Notes under the pieces: model-generated
The model's database searches: none
What the model was told of the DNA's origin: nothing
Seen by the model: only the letters and a program-made list of their open reading frames with translations
Shown: positions 49,705 through 59,306 of the stretch, one piece after another
Layout of the letters: each line of letters opens with the position of its first letter
Position numbering within the stretch: position 1 is the first letter of the stretch
Source: Nocardioides panzhihuensis
Lineage (GTDB): Bacteria > Actinomycetota > Actinomycetes > Propionibacteriales > Nocardioidaceae
Direction of reading: 5' to 3'
DNA: 64,000 nt
Assembly: GCF_013408335.1 (NCBI RefSeq)
Contig: NZ_JACBZR010000001.1
Location: forward strand, 2,604,001-2,668,000
Made by a program: the position numbers and the translations under genes

Positions 49705-50790
49705 CTATTCCGTCGGCTCGACGGGAGGCTTCGGCCGGTTGGGGGCCTGCGCCTCCTTGGCCTCGGCGAGCGCCTCCTTGACGGCGGCGGCCGCGGAGGA
49801 CTGCTCGAGGTCGATCGTCGGCTCGGCCGAGCCCATGTCGACGCGCTTGACCGGGCCCTCGACCTCGTCGGGGATGCCCTTGAGGCTGTTCATCGTCGAG
49901 CCGAGGCCCTCGAGCGCCTTGCCGATCTCGCTCGGGACGATCCACACCTTGTTGGCGTCGCCCTCGGCGATCTTCGGCATCATCTGGAGGTACTGGTAGG
50001 CCAGGAGCGACTGGTCGGGACGGCCGTCGTGGATCGCCTGGAAGACGGTCTGGATGGCCTGGCCCTCACCCTGGGCCCGCAGGATCGCGGCCTCACGGTC
50101 GCCCTGCGCCGAGAGGATCTGCGACTCACGCTGACCCTCGGCGTTGAGGATGGCGGACTGCTTGTTTCCCTCCGCCGAGAGGATCGCGGACTGGCGCTGA
50201 CCCTCGGCGGTGAGGATCGCCGCGCGCTTGTCACGGTCGGCGCGCATCTGCTTCTCCATCGCGTCCTTGATGGACATGGGCGGGTCGATCGACTTGATCT
50301 CGACGCGCTTGACCTTGATGCCCCAGCGGCCGGTGGCCTCGTCGAGCACGATCGAGAGGCCGGTGTTGATCTGCTCGCGGCTGGTCAGCGTCTCCTCGAG
50401 GGTCATGCCACCGACGATGTTGCGCAGGGTGGTCATGGTGAGCTGCTCGACGGCCTGGATGTAGTTGGCGATCTCGTACGTCGCGGCGACCGGGTCGTTG
50501 ACCTGGAAGTAGATGACCGTGTCGATCGAGACGGTCAGGTTGTCCTCGGTGATCACCGGCTGCGGCGCGAACGCGACGACCTGCTCACGCATGTCGATCA
50601 TGTAGCGCACCTTGTCGACGAACGGGATCACCGCGTTCAGACCGGGGTCTCGCTTCGACTGGAACTTGCCGAAGCGCTCCACGATGCCGACCCGCGCCTG
50701 CGGGATGATCTTGATCGTCTTGGCCAGTGTGGTGATAACCAGCACCGCCAAGATGACCAGTAGGGCCAGGATGATGCCACCCATTGCCAT
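49705..50790 (-). CDS. SPFH/Band-7 (stomatin-like) membrane protein
   Basis: Protein of 361 aa with an N-terminal membrane hairpin (about residues 5-27), a Band-7 domain (30-190: IPQARVGIVERFGKF, DEATGRWGIKVKRVEIKSIDPP) and an 11-residue repeat region (about 200-260) of the form AILxAEGxxxS repeated five times, which forms the coiled coil of the oligomeric cage. A conserved C-terminal segment (YQYLQMMPKIAEG) precedes an acidic tail. With the NfeD protein upstream it forms a standard membrane-microdomain pair. Confidence 0.93.
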   Translation of the reverse strand: MAMGGIILALLVILAVLVITTLAKTIKIIPQARVGIVERFGKFQSKRDPGLNAVIPFVDKVRYMIDMREQVVAFAPQPVITEDNLTVSIDTVIYFQVNDPVAATYEIANYIQAVEQLTMTTLRNIVGGMTLEETLTSREQINTGLSIVLDEATGRWGIKVKRVEIKSIDPPMSIKDAMEKQMRADRDKRAAILTAEGQRQSAILSAEGNKQSAILNAEGQRESQILSAQGDREAAILRAQGEGQAIQTVFQAIHDGRPDQSLLAYQYLQMMPKIAEGDANKVWIVPSEIGKALEGLGSTMNSLKGIPDEVEGPVKRVDMGSAEPTIDLEQSSAAAAVKEALAEAKEAQAPNRPKPPVEPTE

Positions 50791-50830
50791 TCAGTCCTTG
50801 TCTAGTTCAGTTGCGTCAATTGCCCGAGAG

Positions 50831-51292
50831 CTACAGGGTCCCGAGCTCCGGGAGAGGATGGACGTACGCGGTCGCTCCTCTGATCTCGAGGACCTCGACC
50901 GGCGTGCCGGGCGCGATCACGAGGGTCTCGTCGTAGGGCTGGGCCGTCCAGATCTCGCCGCCGAACTTGAGCTGCCCAGGTTTGTGGGCGCTGATCTCGA
51001 CGGTCGAGACGGCCTGGGCGCCGATCATCTTCTCCGCGCCGATCTGGATCTCCGGGCCGTTGTGGAGCCGTTTGGCCAGCCCGGGTCGTACGACCGCGAG
51101 CATGGAGACCGAGACCGCCAGCGCGACGATCGCCTGGAGCACGAAGCTGTCGGTGAACGCACCGGTCAGTGCGCCCGCGAAGGCACCGGTGGCGAGCATC
51201 AGCAGGATCAGGTCCAGGCTGAAGAGCTCGCCGACGACGAGCAGCGCTCCGAGTCCCGTCCAAAGAGCCCAATCCCAGTCCTGCCAGTCCAT
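50831..51292 (-). CDS. NfeD-like membrane protein
   Basis: Protein of 153 aa with three or four membrane helices (about 10-85) and a C-terminal OB-fold domain (MIGAQAVSTVEISAHKPGQLKFGGEIWTAQPYDETLVIAPGTPVEVLEI). It is a short-form NfeD without the protease domain and partners the SPFH protein encoded 40 bp downstream. Confidence 0.9.
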   Translation of the reverse strand: MDWQDWDWALWTGLGALLVVGELFSLDLILLMLATGAFAGALTGAFTDSFVLQAIVALAVSVSMLAVVRPGLAKRLHNGPEIQIGAEKMIGAQAVSTVEISAHKPGQLKFGGEIWTAQPYDETLVIAPGTPVEVLEIRGATAYVHPLPELGTL

Positions 51293-51298
51293 GGCGTC

Positions 51299-51304
51299 AC
51301 CCTA
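51299..51304 (-). promoter_or_regulatory. -10 box TAGGGT, leaderless start of nfeD
   Basis: TAGGGT (minus strand) ends 6 nt before the ATG at 51292. Confidence 0.55.
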
Positions 51305-51360
51305 CCCACACGGGCCACACCCTGTGGGGAGGTTTGGGTACCGACTTCTTAACGTTCGGC

Positions 51361-52158
51361 CTACCGGGTGTGGCGGGCGCGGCGCTTGGCCCAGTAGCGG
51401 CCCTCGTTCTCCTCGAGCTCGAGCGGCATGCCGAAGGTCTTGGAGAGGTTGGCCGCGGTCAGGGTGTCCTGGAGGAGCCCCTGGGCGGTGATCCGGCCGG
51501 CCCGCATCATCAGGACGTGGCTGAAGCCGGGCGGGATCTCCTCGACGTGGTGCGAGACAAGCACGGTGGCCGGGCTGTCGGGGTCGTAGGCGAGCGTGGA
51601 CAGCGTGGAGACGAGATCCTCGCGTCCGCCCAGGTCGAGACCGGCCGCGGGCTCGTCGAGGAGCAGCATCTCGGGGTCGACCATCAGGGCCCGGGCGAGC
51701 TGGACGCGCTTGCGCTCGCCCTCGGAGAGGGTGCCGAACCGCCGCTCCCCGAGGTGCTTGATACCGACCTCGATCAGCAGCTCCTGGGCACGGTCGTGGT
51801 CGAGGTCGTCGTAGTGCTCGCGCCAGCGTCCCACCACGCCGTAGGAGGCACTCACCACGACGTCGCGGACCAGCTCGCGGCGCGGGATCCGGTCGGCGAG
51901 CGCGGCGGAGGTGAGGCCGATGCGCGGGCGCAGCTCGAAGACGTCGATGCGGCCGATCTGCTCGCCGAGGATCTTCACGACGCCCGACGTCGGGTGGAGC
52001 TGGGCCGCGGCGGCCTGGAGCAGCGTGGTCTTGCCGGCGCCGTTGTGGCCCAGGACCACCCAGCGCTCATCCTCTTCGACCACCCAGCTCACAGAGTCGA
52101 GAAGGGCGTTGCCCCCGCGGCGTACGGTGACGTCGGTGAACTCCAGCACGGCTGCCAT
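51361..52158 (-). CDS. ABC-type ATPase without linked permease
   Basis: ATPase of 265 aa with Walker A GHNGAGKTT (about 37-45), signature LSEGERKRVQLARAL, Walker B LLLDEPAAGLD and switch VSHHVEEIP. The C-terminal RYWAKRRARHTR is basic. It resembles YlmA/ModF-like ATPases that lack a membrane partner; its role is unknown. The next gene downstream starts its own leaderless transcript. Confidence 0.85.
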   Translation of the reverse strand: MAAVLEFTDVTVRRGGNALLDSVSWVVEEDERWVVLGHNGAGKTTLLQAAAAQLHPTSGVVKILGEQIGRIDVFELRPRIGLTSAALADRIPRRELVRDVVVSASYGVVGRWREHYDDLDHDRAQELLIEVGIKHLGERRFGTLSEGERKRVQLARALMVDPEMLLLDEPAAGLDLGGREDLVSTLSTLAYDPDSPATVLVSHHVEEIPPGFSHVLMMRAGRITAQGLLQDTLTAANLSKTFGMPLELEENEGRYWAKRRARHTR

Positions 52159-52165
52159 GGCGGCA

Positions 52166-52171
52166 AATCTA
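52166..52171 (-). promoter_or_regulatory. -10 box TAGATT, leaderless start
   Basis: TAGATT (minus strand) ends 7 nt before the ATG at 52158. It is divergent from the box at 52208. Confidence 0.5.
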
Positions 52172-52207
52172 TCGGCAGGGGTCGTCGGCCTTGGGGATAG
52201 GGCCCCT

Positions 52208-52213
52208 TAGGGT
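52208..52213 (+). promoter_or_regulatory. -10 box TAGGGT, leaderless start
   Basis: TAGGGT ends 8 nt before the GTG at 52222. Confidence 0.5.
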
Positions 52214-52221
52214 GGGCGGCT

Positions 52222-52992
52222 GTGAGTGTCGAGGATTCTGAGCCCGTCGTGACGACCCCGGAGGGGCTGCGTCTGGCGTGGTGGGTGACGGCCTGGCTGC
52301 GGGGCGAGGCGGTCACCGACCTGGTGCTGGACGCGGTGATCGGGCCCGACGCGACCCACACGGTCAGCGGGCTCGCGGCGCTCGGGCTCGGCGGGACCGA
52401 GGGGGTCGCGGACACCTTGGTGAGCGGGCTGGGCCGGCTGCGTACGGAGGGGGCGACCGCCCTCGGAGTGGCGTTCCCGGCCGAGGGTGACCCGGTAGGG
52501 CTGGGTGGGCCGAAGGCCTTCAACGATGCCGCCCTCGAGGCCGGCGAGGCCGTGGTGAGCGATGCCGGCGCCGGACTCGTGCCGGTCCGGGTCGGCGCGG
52601 TCCTCGAGTGGCAGGCGTACGCCGCCCAGCGTCGTCAGCTCCCCGACGTCGGCGAGGCCGACCGGGCTCTCCGGCTCGAGCTCAGCGAGTCCGCGACGGC
52701 GCTCGCCGAGCTCGACGTCGCCCGCTGGCGGCCCGAGGTCGCCGACCGGTTGATGAACCTGCGTCACCGGCCCGCGCTGGCAGGAGCGCCTGGGGTGCCG
52801 ATGCGGTGCGTGGAGCTTGCCGCCCGCGGCGTACAGGCTCGGGAGATCGTCGCGGTGGCGCTGGAGGACGACGGCGGCGCCGTGTCGGCCGCGGAGATGC
52901 TTCGGCGGCGCGAGGCGCTCGTTGGGCTCGACCGCGCGGCCCGGAGGGCGCTCACCGCGGCCGGATCGCCCGAGGTGTGGCCGCCGGACTGA
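52222..52992 (+). CDS. Conserved hypothetical protein upstream of serB
   Basis: Soluble protein of 256 aa, rich in Ala and Leu and predicted mostly helical, with RLAWWVTAWLRGEAVTDLVLDAVIGPDATHTV near the N-terminus. I recognise it only as a conserved actinobacterial protein without assigned function. It has its own leaderless promoter, and serB follows after 34 bp with another. Confidence 0.72.
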   Translation: MSVEDSEPVVTTPEGLRLAWWVTAWLRGEAVTDLVLDAVIGPDATHTVSGLAALGLGGTEGVADTLVSGLGRLRTEGATALGVAFPAEGDPVGLGGPKAFNDAALEAGEAVVSDAGAGLVPVRVGAVLEWQAYAAQRRQLPDVGEADRALRLELSESATALAELDVARWRPEVADRLMNLRHRPALAGAPGVPMRCVELAARGVQAREIVAVALEDDGGAVSAAEMLRRREALVGLDRAARRALTAAGSPEVWPPD

Positions 52993-53012
52993 GACACCGG
53001 CACCGGCTCCAC

Positions 53013-53018
53013 TATCCT
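53013..53018 (+). promoter_or_regulatory. -10 box TATCCT, leaderless start of serB
   Basis: TATCCT ends 8 nt before the ATG at 53027. Confidence 0.55.
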
Positions 53019-53026
53019 TTGCAGCG

Positions 53027-54271
53027 ATGACCGAGGAATTCGACGCGCTGGAGCGGCGTCCCGACACCCTGCTGATCACCCTCGCCGGAAACGACCGTCC
53101 CGGCCTGACCTCGGCCACCTTGGCGACGCTCGCGCTGGCTGGGGTCGACGTCGTCGACCTCGAGCAGATCGTGCTGCGGGCGCGGCTCGTGCTCGGGCTG
53201 CTGGTGACCGCACCGGCCGACGCGGCGAGCATCGACGCGCTCAAGCACGCGATCGAGGAGACCGCCCACGCCCTCGACATGACCGTCGAGATCGAGGAGG
53301 GCGTCGGCGACACCCCGCGCGAGCCCGCCGACCGCGCCCGGGTCACCGTGCTCGGGCTGCCGCTGAAGGCGGCCGCGCTGGCGTCCGTGACACGCACCAT
53401 CGCCTCTGCCGGCGGCAACATCGACCGGATCATCCGGCTGGCCCGCTACCCGGTCACCGCCTTCGACCTGCACGTCTCCGGCGCCGCACCCGACGAGCTC
53501 CGGGTGACCCTGGCGGCAGAGGCCGCCGCCCAGGGCGTCGACATCGCGGTGCAGCCCGCCAACCTGGTCCGCCGCGGCATGCGCCTGATCGTCATGGACG
53601 TCGACTCGACCCTGATCGACGGCGAGGTAATCGAGATGATCGCCGCCCACGCGGGCTACGAGAAGGAGGTCGCCTCCGTCACCGAGGCGGCGATGCGCGG
53701 CGAGCTCGACTTCGAGGAGTCGCTCCGTGCGCGCGTCAAGTATCTCAAGGGTGTCCCCGCGACCGCGTTGGACGAGGTCTATGCCGGGCTGCAGCTGAAT
53801 CCCGGCGCGCGGACGATGGTCCGGACCCTGCGCCGCCTCGGCTACCGCTTCGCCATCGTCTCCGGTGGGTTCTCGCAGATCACCGACCGGTTGGCGGCCG
53901 ACCTCGGCATCCACTACGCCCGCGCCAACGAGCTCGAGATCGTCGACGGCGTACTCACCGGCGAGGTCGTCGGCGAGGTCGTCGACCGGGCCGGCAAGGC
54001 CCGCGCGCTCCGCGAGTTCGCCGCCGAGATCGGCATCCCCGAGGCCGCCACCGTCGCCATCGGCGACGGCGCCAACGACCTCGACATGCTCGCCGCCGCC
54101 GGCCTCGGGATCGCCTACAACGCCAAGCCCGCCGTGCGCTCGGCCGCCGGGACGGCCATCAACGTCCCCTACCTCGACACGATCATGTACCTCCTCGGGA
54201 TCTCCCGCGAGGAGATCGAGGCCGCCGACGCCGAGGCAGGCATCGTCACCCCCGCCCCTCCGCTGATCTGA
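53027..54271 (+). CDS. serB: Phosphoserine phosphatase with N-terminal ACT domains
   Basis: HAD-family phosphatase of 414 aa, last step of serine synthesis. Two ACT-like domains (about 15-180) precede the catalytic domain with DVDSTLIDGE (nucleophile Asp, about 191), SGGFSQ, the lysine in DRAGKARAL and GDGANDLDML. The ACT-plus-HAD layout is the mycobacterial SerB2 type and allows amino-acid feedback. Repeat copy E begins 7 bp after the stop. Confidence 0.95.
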   Translation: MTEEFDALERRPDTLLITLAGNDRPGLTSATLATLALAGVDVVDLEQIVLRARLVLGLLVTAPADAASIDALKHAIEETAHALDMTVEIEEGVGDTPREPADRARVTVLGLPLKAAALASVTRTIASAGGNIDRIIRLARYPVTAFDLHVSGAAPDELRVTLAAEAAAQGVDIAVQPANLVRRGMRLIVMDVDSTLIDGEVIEMIAAHAGYEKEVASVTEAAMRGELDFEESLRARVKYLKGVPATALDEVYAGLQLNPGARTMVRTLRRLGYRFAIVSGGFSQITDRLAADLGIHYARANELEIVDGVLTGEVVGEVVDRAGKARALREFAAEIGIPEAATVAIGDGANDLDMLAAAGLGIAYNAKPAVRSAAGTAINVPYLDTIMYLLGISREEIEAADAEAGIVTPAPPLI

Positions 54272-54277
54272 GCCCTG

Positions 54278-54451
54278 CCGAGGCGTCACTTACGTCGGGC
54301 GAAGCGTCACTCACGTCGGGCGAAGCGTCACTCGCGTCGGCCGAAGCGTCACTCGCGTCGGCCGAGATGGCAGCGAGTGACGTCTCGGCCGACGTAAGCG
54401 ACGCCTCGGCCGACGTAAGCGACCTCTCGGCCGACGGGAGTGACGCCTCGG
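54278..54451. repeat. 21-bp-unit palindromic repeat element, copy E
   Basis: Four direct units of the form SCGARGCGTCACT-N3-CGTCGG (54278, 54299, 54320, 54341), a 27-bp centre (54362-54388) and three inverted units of the form CCGACG-N5-GAC-N3-CTCGG (54389, 54410, 54431). The element fills the whole gap between convergent serB and sixA and reaches within 4 bp of the sixA stop. Confidence 0.92.
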
Positions 54452-54454
54452 CGG

Positions 54455-54961
54455 TCAGGCCCGGGCTACGTGGAAGGCGGTGACGGCGGCCTCGGCCTCG
54501 TCGAGCTCGGACCAATCACCGTCGTAGGTGAGTACGGCGACCGACGCGGTGGGGAAGCCGAGGGCCAGCTCGTTGCCGGCGTCGTCGTCGCCTTCGCCGC
54601 TGTCCAGGAGCTGCACCAGCGAGAACATGGTGGGGTTGTGACCGATCACCACGACCGTCGAATGACCGTCTTCGACCGCCCGGATCAGGTCGAGCGCGGT
54701 GGAGGGGCCGGCAGCGTACAGACCCTGGTCGTACTCCGCAAGCGTCAGGTCCCACGAGGCCCCGATCGCGACGTCCTCCCAGGTCTGGGTGGTGCGGTCG
54801 GCCGCCGAGACCAGCACGTAGTCCGGGACCACGCCCTGCTCGGCCAGCCACTCCCCGGCTGCGACCGCATCGGCATGGCCGCGTTCGGTCAGCTGACGCT
54901 CGTAGTCGGTCGGTGCCGACGCCTCGGCCTTGGCGTGCCGCATGATGACAAGGGTCCGCAT
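54455..54961 (-). CDS. SixA-type histidine phosphatase
   Basis: Phosphatase of 168 aa of the histidine phosphatase superfamily with MRHAKAE (phospho-histidine), LTERGHADA and the second histidine in VVVIGHNPTMF. SixA proteins remove phosphate from phosphohistidine of sensor or phosphotransferase proteins; a small-molecule substrate is also possible. It follows fabI with an 18-bp gap but has its own -10 box. Confidence 0.9.
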   Translation of the reverse strand: MRTLVIMRHAKAEASAPTDYERQLTERGHADAVAAGEWLAEQGVVPDYVLVSAADRTTQTWEDVAIGASWDLTLAEYDQGLYAAGPSTALDLIRAVEDGHSTVVVIGHNPTMFSLVQLLDSGEGDDDAGNELALGFPTASVAVLTYDGDWSELDEAEAAVTAFHVARA

Positions 54962-54967
54962 GCGGCA

Positions 54968-54973
54968 AGCCTA
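54968..54973 (-). promoter_or_regulatory. -10 box TAGGCT, leaderless start of sixA
   Basis: TAGGCT (minus strand) ends 6 nt before the ATG at 54961, between the fabI stop and sixA. Confidence 0.5.
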
Positions 54974-54978
54974 TGGCC

Positions 54979-55752
54979 TCAGGCGCCCAGCGAGTGATAG
55001 CCCCCGTCGACGTGGATGATCTCGCCGGTGGTGGCCGGGAAGAAGTCCGAGATCAGCGCGCAGACGGCCTTCGCGGTCGGGCCTTGGTCGGTGTTGTCCC
55101 AGCCCAGCGGCGCCCGGCTGCCCCAGCCCGCGTCGAGCTCCTCGAAGCCCGGGATCGCCTTGGCGGCGAGCGTCTTGAGCGGCCCGGCGGAGACGAGGTT
55201 GCAGCGGATCCCGTCGGGTCCGAGGTCACGAGCGAGGTAGCGCGAGGTCGACTCGAGCGCGGCCTTGGCGACACCCATCCAGTCGTACGCCGGCCAGGCG
55301 ACCGTCGCGTCGAAGGTCAGCCCGACGACCGACGAGCCCTCCGACATCAGCGGCCGGCAGGCCATCGCCAGCGACTTCAGCGAGTAGGCGCTGACCTGGA
55401 CCGCCTGGGAGACGTCCTCCCACGGGCCGTCGAGGAACTTGCCGCCGAGGAGCGTCTCGGGATTGCCGTACGCGATCGAGTGCACGACCCCGTCCAGCCG
55501 CTCGACACCGTGGGACCTGAGCACGTCGGCCAGGCCGTCGAGGTGCTCCTGGTTGGTCACGTCGAGGTCGAGGACCGGCGGCTCCTCGGGAAGCCGCTTC
55601 GCGATCCGCTTGGTGATCGACAGCGCGCGTCCGAAGTTGGAGATCAGGACGCGGGCGCCCTGCTCCTGGGCCACCCGGGCCACCGCGAAGCCGATCGAGG
55701 AGTCCATCGTGACTCCCGCGACGAGAACAGTCTTGCCGTCCAACAAACCCAT
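54979..55752 (-). CDS. fabI: Enoyl-[acyl-carrier-protein] reductase (InhA/FabI type)
   Basis: Short-chain dehydrogenase of 257 aa that reduces the enoyl-ACP double bond in fatty-acid elongation. It starts MGLLDGKTVLVAGVTMDSSIGFAVA, with the FabI-type nucleotide loop. The catalytic Tyr-Lys pair lies in FDATVAWPAYDWMGVAKAALES and the substrate loop in VSAGPLKTLAAKAIPGF. It starts 2 bp after the fabG stop, as in the mycobacterial fabG1-inhA operon, and is the expected target of isoniazid- or triclosan-class inhibitors. Confidence 0.94.
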   Translation of the reverse strand: MGLLDGKTVLVAGVTMDSSIGFAVARVAQEQGARVLISNFGRALSITKRIAKRLPEEPPVLDLDVTNQEHLDGLADVLRSHGVERLDGVVHSIAYGNPETLLGGKFLDGPWEDVSQAVQVSAYSLKSLAMACRPLMSEGSSVVGLTFDATVAWPAYDWMGVAKAALESTSRYLARDLGPDGIRCNLVSAGPLKTLAAKAIPGFEELDAGWGSRAPLGWDNTDQGPTAKAVCALISDFFPATTGEIIHVDGGYHSLGA

Positions 55753-55754
55753 GA

Positions 55755-56958
<1,204 letters not shown>

Positions 56959-56959
<1 letters not shown>

Positions 56960-57153
56960 TGGGCGCGCTCGACTCCGACCTGTGCTCGGCGAAGGGCTGT
57001 CAGGACTCCGGATCCTGGGAGCTGCAGTGGAACAATCCCAAGATCCACACGCCCGAGCGGCGTAAGATCTGGCTCGCGTGCGCGGCGCACAAGCAGTCGC
57101 TGAGCGACTTCCTGGGAGCGCGAGGGTTCCTCAAGGACGTCGTGCCTCACTAG
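56959..57153 (+). CDS. Small conserved cysteine-containing protein
   Basis: Protein of 64 aa with CSAKGC near the N-terminus and WNNPKIHTPERRKIWLACAAHKQSLSDFLGARGFL. The Cys/Cys...Cys/His spacing suggests a small zinc-binding fold. Homologues are widespread in actinobacteria, where some databases name them acetone carboxylase without apparent basis. The ATG overlaps the DUF3099 stop by one base. Confidence 0.8.
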
Positions 57154-57178
57154 CCGTTGCCTCCGAGAGGTCGTTGCG

Positions 57179-58117
57179 ATGAACCCGATGCCCGTGCTCC
57201 TCGACTGCGACCCCGGCCACGACGACGCCATCGCGCTCCTGTTGGCCCTGGGCAGCGCACGCATCGACCTGATCGGCATCACCACCACCTTCGGCAACTG
57301 CTCGGTGGAGAAGGCGACCTACAACACGCAGCGCATCCTGGCTCTGGCGGAGCGCCCGGACATCCCCATCGCCACCGGAGCCGCCGGACCGCTGGCCGGC
57401 GAAGCCCACATCGGCGACTACATCCACGGCGCCACCGGGATCGACGGCCCCGACCTTCCCGAGCCGCTCGCACCGCCGATCTCGCTCGGGGCCGTCGAGT
57501 TCCTGCGCACCTCGCTCCTGGCCGCCCGGGCTCCCGTCACCGTCGTCGCCACCGGGCCGATCACCAACATCGCCCGCCTGCTGCGCAGCCATCCCGAGGT
57601 CGGCCCGAAGATCGCCGAGGTCGTCTTCATGGGCGGCTCGACCGACCGCGGCAACGCGACGCCGGCTGCCGAGTTCAACGCCTACGCCGACCCCGAGGCG
57701 CTCGACATCGTTCTCACCAGCGGCCTGCCGATCCGGATGGTCGGGCTCAACCTGACCCACCAGGCTCTGGCCACGCCCGGGGTCGTCGCCCGGATGCGGG
57801 CCATGGACCACCCGGTCGGCAGAGCGTGCGCCGACCTGATGGGCTTCTTCGGTGACACCTACTCCGACGTCTTCGACTTCGCCGCTCCCCCGGTGCACGA
57901 CCCGTGCACCATCGCCGCTCTCGTCGACCCGGCGCTGATCACGTGGCAGAAGTCGTTCCTAGCCGTCGAGACCGAGGGCCGCTGGACCCGTGGCGCCACC
58001 GTCGTCGACCTCCACGGCCGTCTCGACGAGCCGCCCAACGCCCAGGTCGCCCTCACCCTCGACGTCGAGGCCTACTGGGACCTGGTCCTCGACGCCATCG
58101 ACCGAGTCGGGTCCTGA
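57179..58117 (+). CDS. Nucleoside hydrolase (inosine-uridine preferring family)
   Basis: Calcium-dependent N-ribohydrolase of 312 aa that splits ribonucleosides into base and ribose. The metal-binding signature LLDCDPGHDDAIALLLAL is at residues 7-24, MGGSTDRGNATPAAEFNAYADPEA matches the ribose site, and the C-terminal HDPCTIAAL holds the last metal ligand. The repeat copy F begins 5 bp after its stop. Confidence 0.93.
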   Translation: MNPMPVLLDCDPGHDDAIALLLALGSARIDLIGITTTFGNCSVEKATYNTQRILALAERPDIPIATGAAGPLAGEAHIGDYIHGATGIDGPDLPEPLAPPISLGAVEFLRTSLLAARAPVTVVATGPITNIARLLRSHPEVGPKIAEVVFMGGSTDRGNATPAAEFNAYADPEALDIVLTSGLPIRMVGLNLTHQALATPGVVARMRAMDHPVGRACADLMGFFGDTYSDVFDFAAPPVHDPCTIAALVDPALITWQKSFLAVETEGRWTRGATVVDLHGRLDEPPNAQVALTLDVEAYWDLVLDAIDRVGS

Positions 58118-58121
58118 CTCG

Positions 58122-58212
58122 GCGAGGCGTCAGGTACGTCGGTCGAAGCGTCACCTGGATGCCGTCTCGGCCGACGGGAGTGACGTCTCGGCCGACGCGA
58201 GCGACGTCTCGG
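58122..58212. repeat. 21-bp-unit palindromic repeat element, copy F
   Basis: One direct unit (58122-58142), a 28-bp centre (58143-58170) and two inverted units (58171, 58192). It fills the gap between the convergent nucleoside hydrolase and moaA genes and ends 9 bp before the moaA stop. Confidence 0.9.
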
Positions 58213-58220
58213 CGGGTGGA

Positions 58221-59240
58221 TCAGCCGCCGATGGCGGACATGGGGCGGTCGGGCTGGAGGAAGCCGAGGTCATCGATGCCGTGGCCGGCGCGCTTGCCGG
58301 CCATGGCGGTGACCCACCGGGCAGCGAGGTCGTCGTCGGAGGCGCCGGCACGCAGTGGTGTACGCAGGTCCGACTCGGAGCGCGCGAACAGACAGTCACG
58401 CACCTGCCCGTCGGCGGTGAGGCGGACCCGGTCGCAGTCACCGCAGAACGGCCGGGTGACGGAGGCGATGATGCCGACCTTGGCCGGGCCGCCGTCGACG
58501 TGGAAGAGCTCGGCGGGGGCGCTGCCGCGCGGCTCCTCGGCCGGGGTCAGCTCGAACGCCGCCGACAGCGCCGCGAGGGTCTCGTCGGCGGTGACCATGT
58601 TGTCGCGCGACCATCCGTGCTGGGCGTCGAGGGGCATCTGCTCGATGAACCTGAGCTCATAGCCCCGCTCGACAGACCAGCCGAGCAGCTCGGCGGCCTG
58701 GTCGTCGTTGACCCCGCGAAGCAGGACCGCGTTGATCTTGATCGGCCCCAGACCGGCGTCGGCGGCGGCCTCCAGACCTGCGACAACGTCGTCCAGCCGG
58801 TCGCGGCGGGTGATGTCCGCGAACGTCTCGCGCCGAACCGAGTCGAGCGACACGTTGACCCGGTCGAGCCCGGCCTCCGCGAGCGCCACGGCCATCCGGG
58901 CGAGACCGAGCGCGTTCGTCGTGATCGAGAGCTCCGCATCGGGAGCGACCTCGCGGGTGCGGGCGACGATGGAGACCAGCCCTCGCCGCACCAGCGGCTC
59001 ACCACCGGTGAACCGCACCTCCTTGACCCCGAGGTGTCCGGTGGCGACGCCGATCAGCCGCACCACCTCGTCATCGGTGAGTCCCTGGTCCCCGGGCATC
59101 CAGTCGAGCCCCTCCGCGGGCATGCAGTAGGTGCACCGCAGGTTGCAGCGGTCGGTCAGCGAGACCCGCAGATCGGTAGCGACCCGGCCGAACCGGTCGA
59201 CTAGCCGCGGCTGGGCCTGATCTGTCGGAGAGGTCGTCAT
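58221..59240 (-). CDS. moaA: GTP 3',8-cyclase, molybdenum cofactor biosynthesis
   Basis: Radical-SAM enzyme of 339 aa that starts molybdopterin synthesis. The N-terminal cluster motif is CNLRCTYC (about residues 33-40), followed by [10 protein letters not shown]. The C-terminal cluster cysteines are in [21 protein letters not shown]. The protein ends in the catalytically important Gly-Gly (SAIGG). The ATG at 59240 follows a TAGACT box by 6 nt. Confidence 0.95.
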   Translation of the reverse strand: MTTSPTDQAQPRLVDRFGRVATDLRVSLTDRCNLRCTYCMPAEGLDWMPGDQGLTDDEVVRLIGVATGHLGVKEVRFTGGEPLVRRGLVSIVARTREVAPDAELSITTNALGLARMAVALAEAGLDRVNVSLDSVRRETFADITRRDRLDDVVAGLEAAADAGLGPIKINAVLLRGVNDDQAAELLGWSVERGYELRFIEQMPLDAQHGWSRDNMVTADETLAALSAAFELTPAEEPRGSAPAELFHVDGGPAKVGIIASVTRPFCGDCDRVRLTADGQVRDCLFARSESDLRTPLRAGASDDDLAARWVTAMAGKRAGHGIDDLGFLQPDRPMSAIGG

Positions 59241-59246
59241 CACACC

Positions 59247-59252
59247 AGTCTA
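59247..59252 (-). promoter_or_regulatory. -10 box TAGACT, leaderless start of moaA
   Basis: TAGACT (minus strand) ends 6 nt before the ATG at 59240. Confidence 0.5.
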
Positions 59253-59294
59253 GGCAGGCGCCACCCGGATCGTGAGCCACGACCGCATTCCAGT

Positions 59295-59300
59295 TAATCT
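59295..59300 (+). promoter_or_regulatory. -10 box TAATCT, leaderless start of SURF1 gene
   Basis: TAATCT ends 6 nt before the GTG at 59307. Confidence 0.55.
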
Positions 59301-59306
59301 CGTACG

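Noticed and set aside
54278..54451. CRISPR-like array in copy E
   Set aside because: Units are directly adjacent without unique spacers, are inverted in the second half, and no cas genes are present.
54246..54515. Open minus-strand frame across repeat copy E that would encode Ser/Ala-rich heptads
   Set aside because: It is open only because the 21-bp units keep frame; it overlaps serB and sixA on both sides and has no ribosome-binding site.
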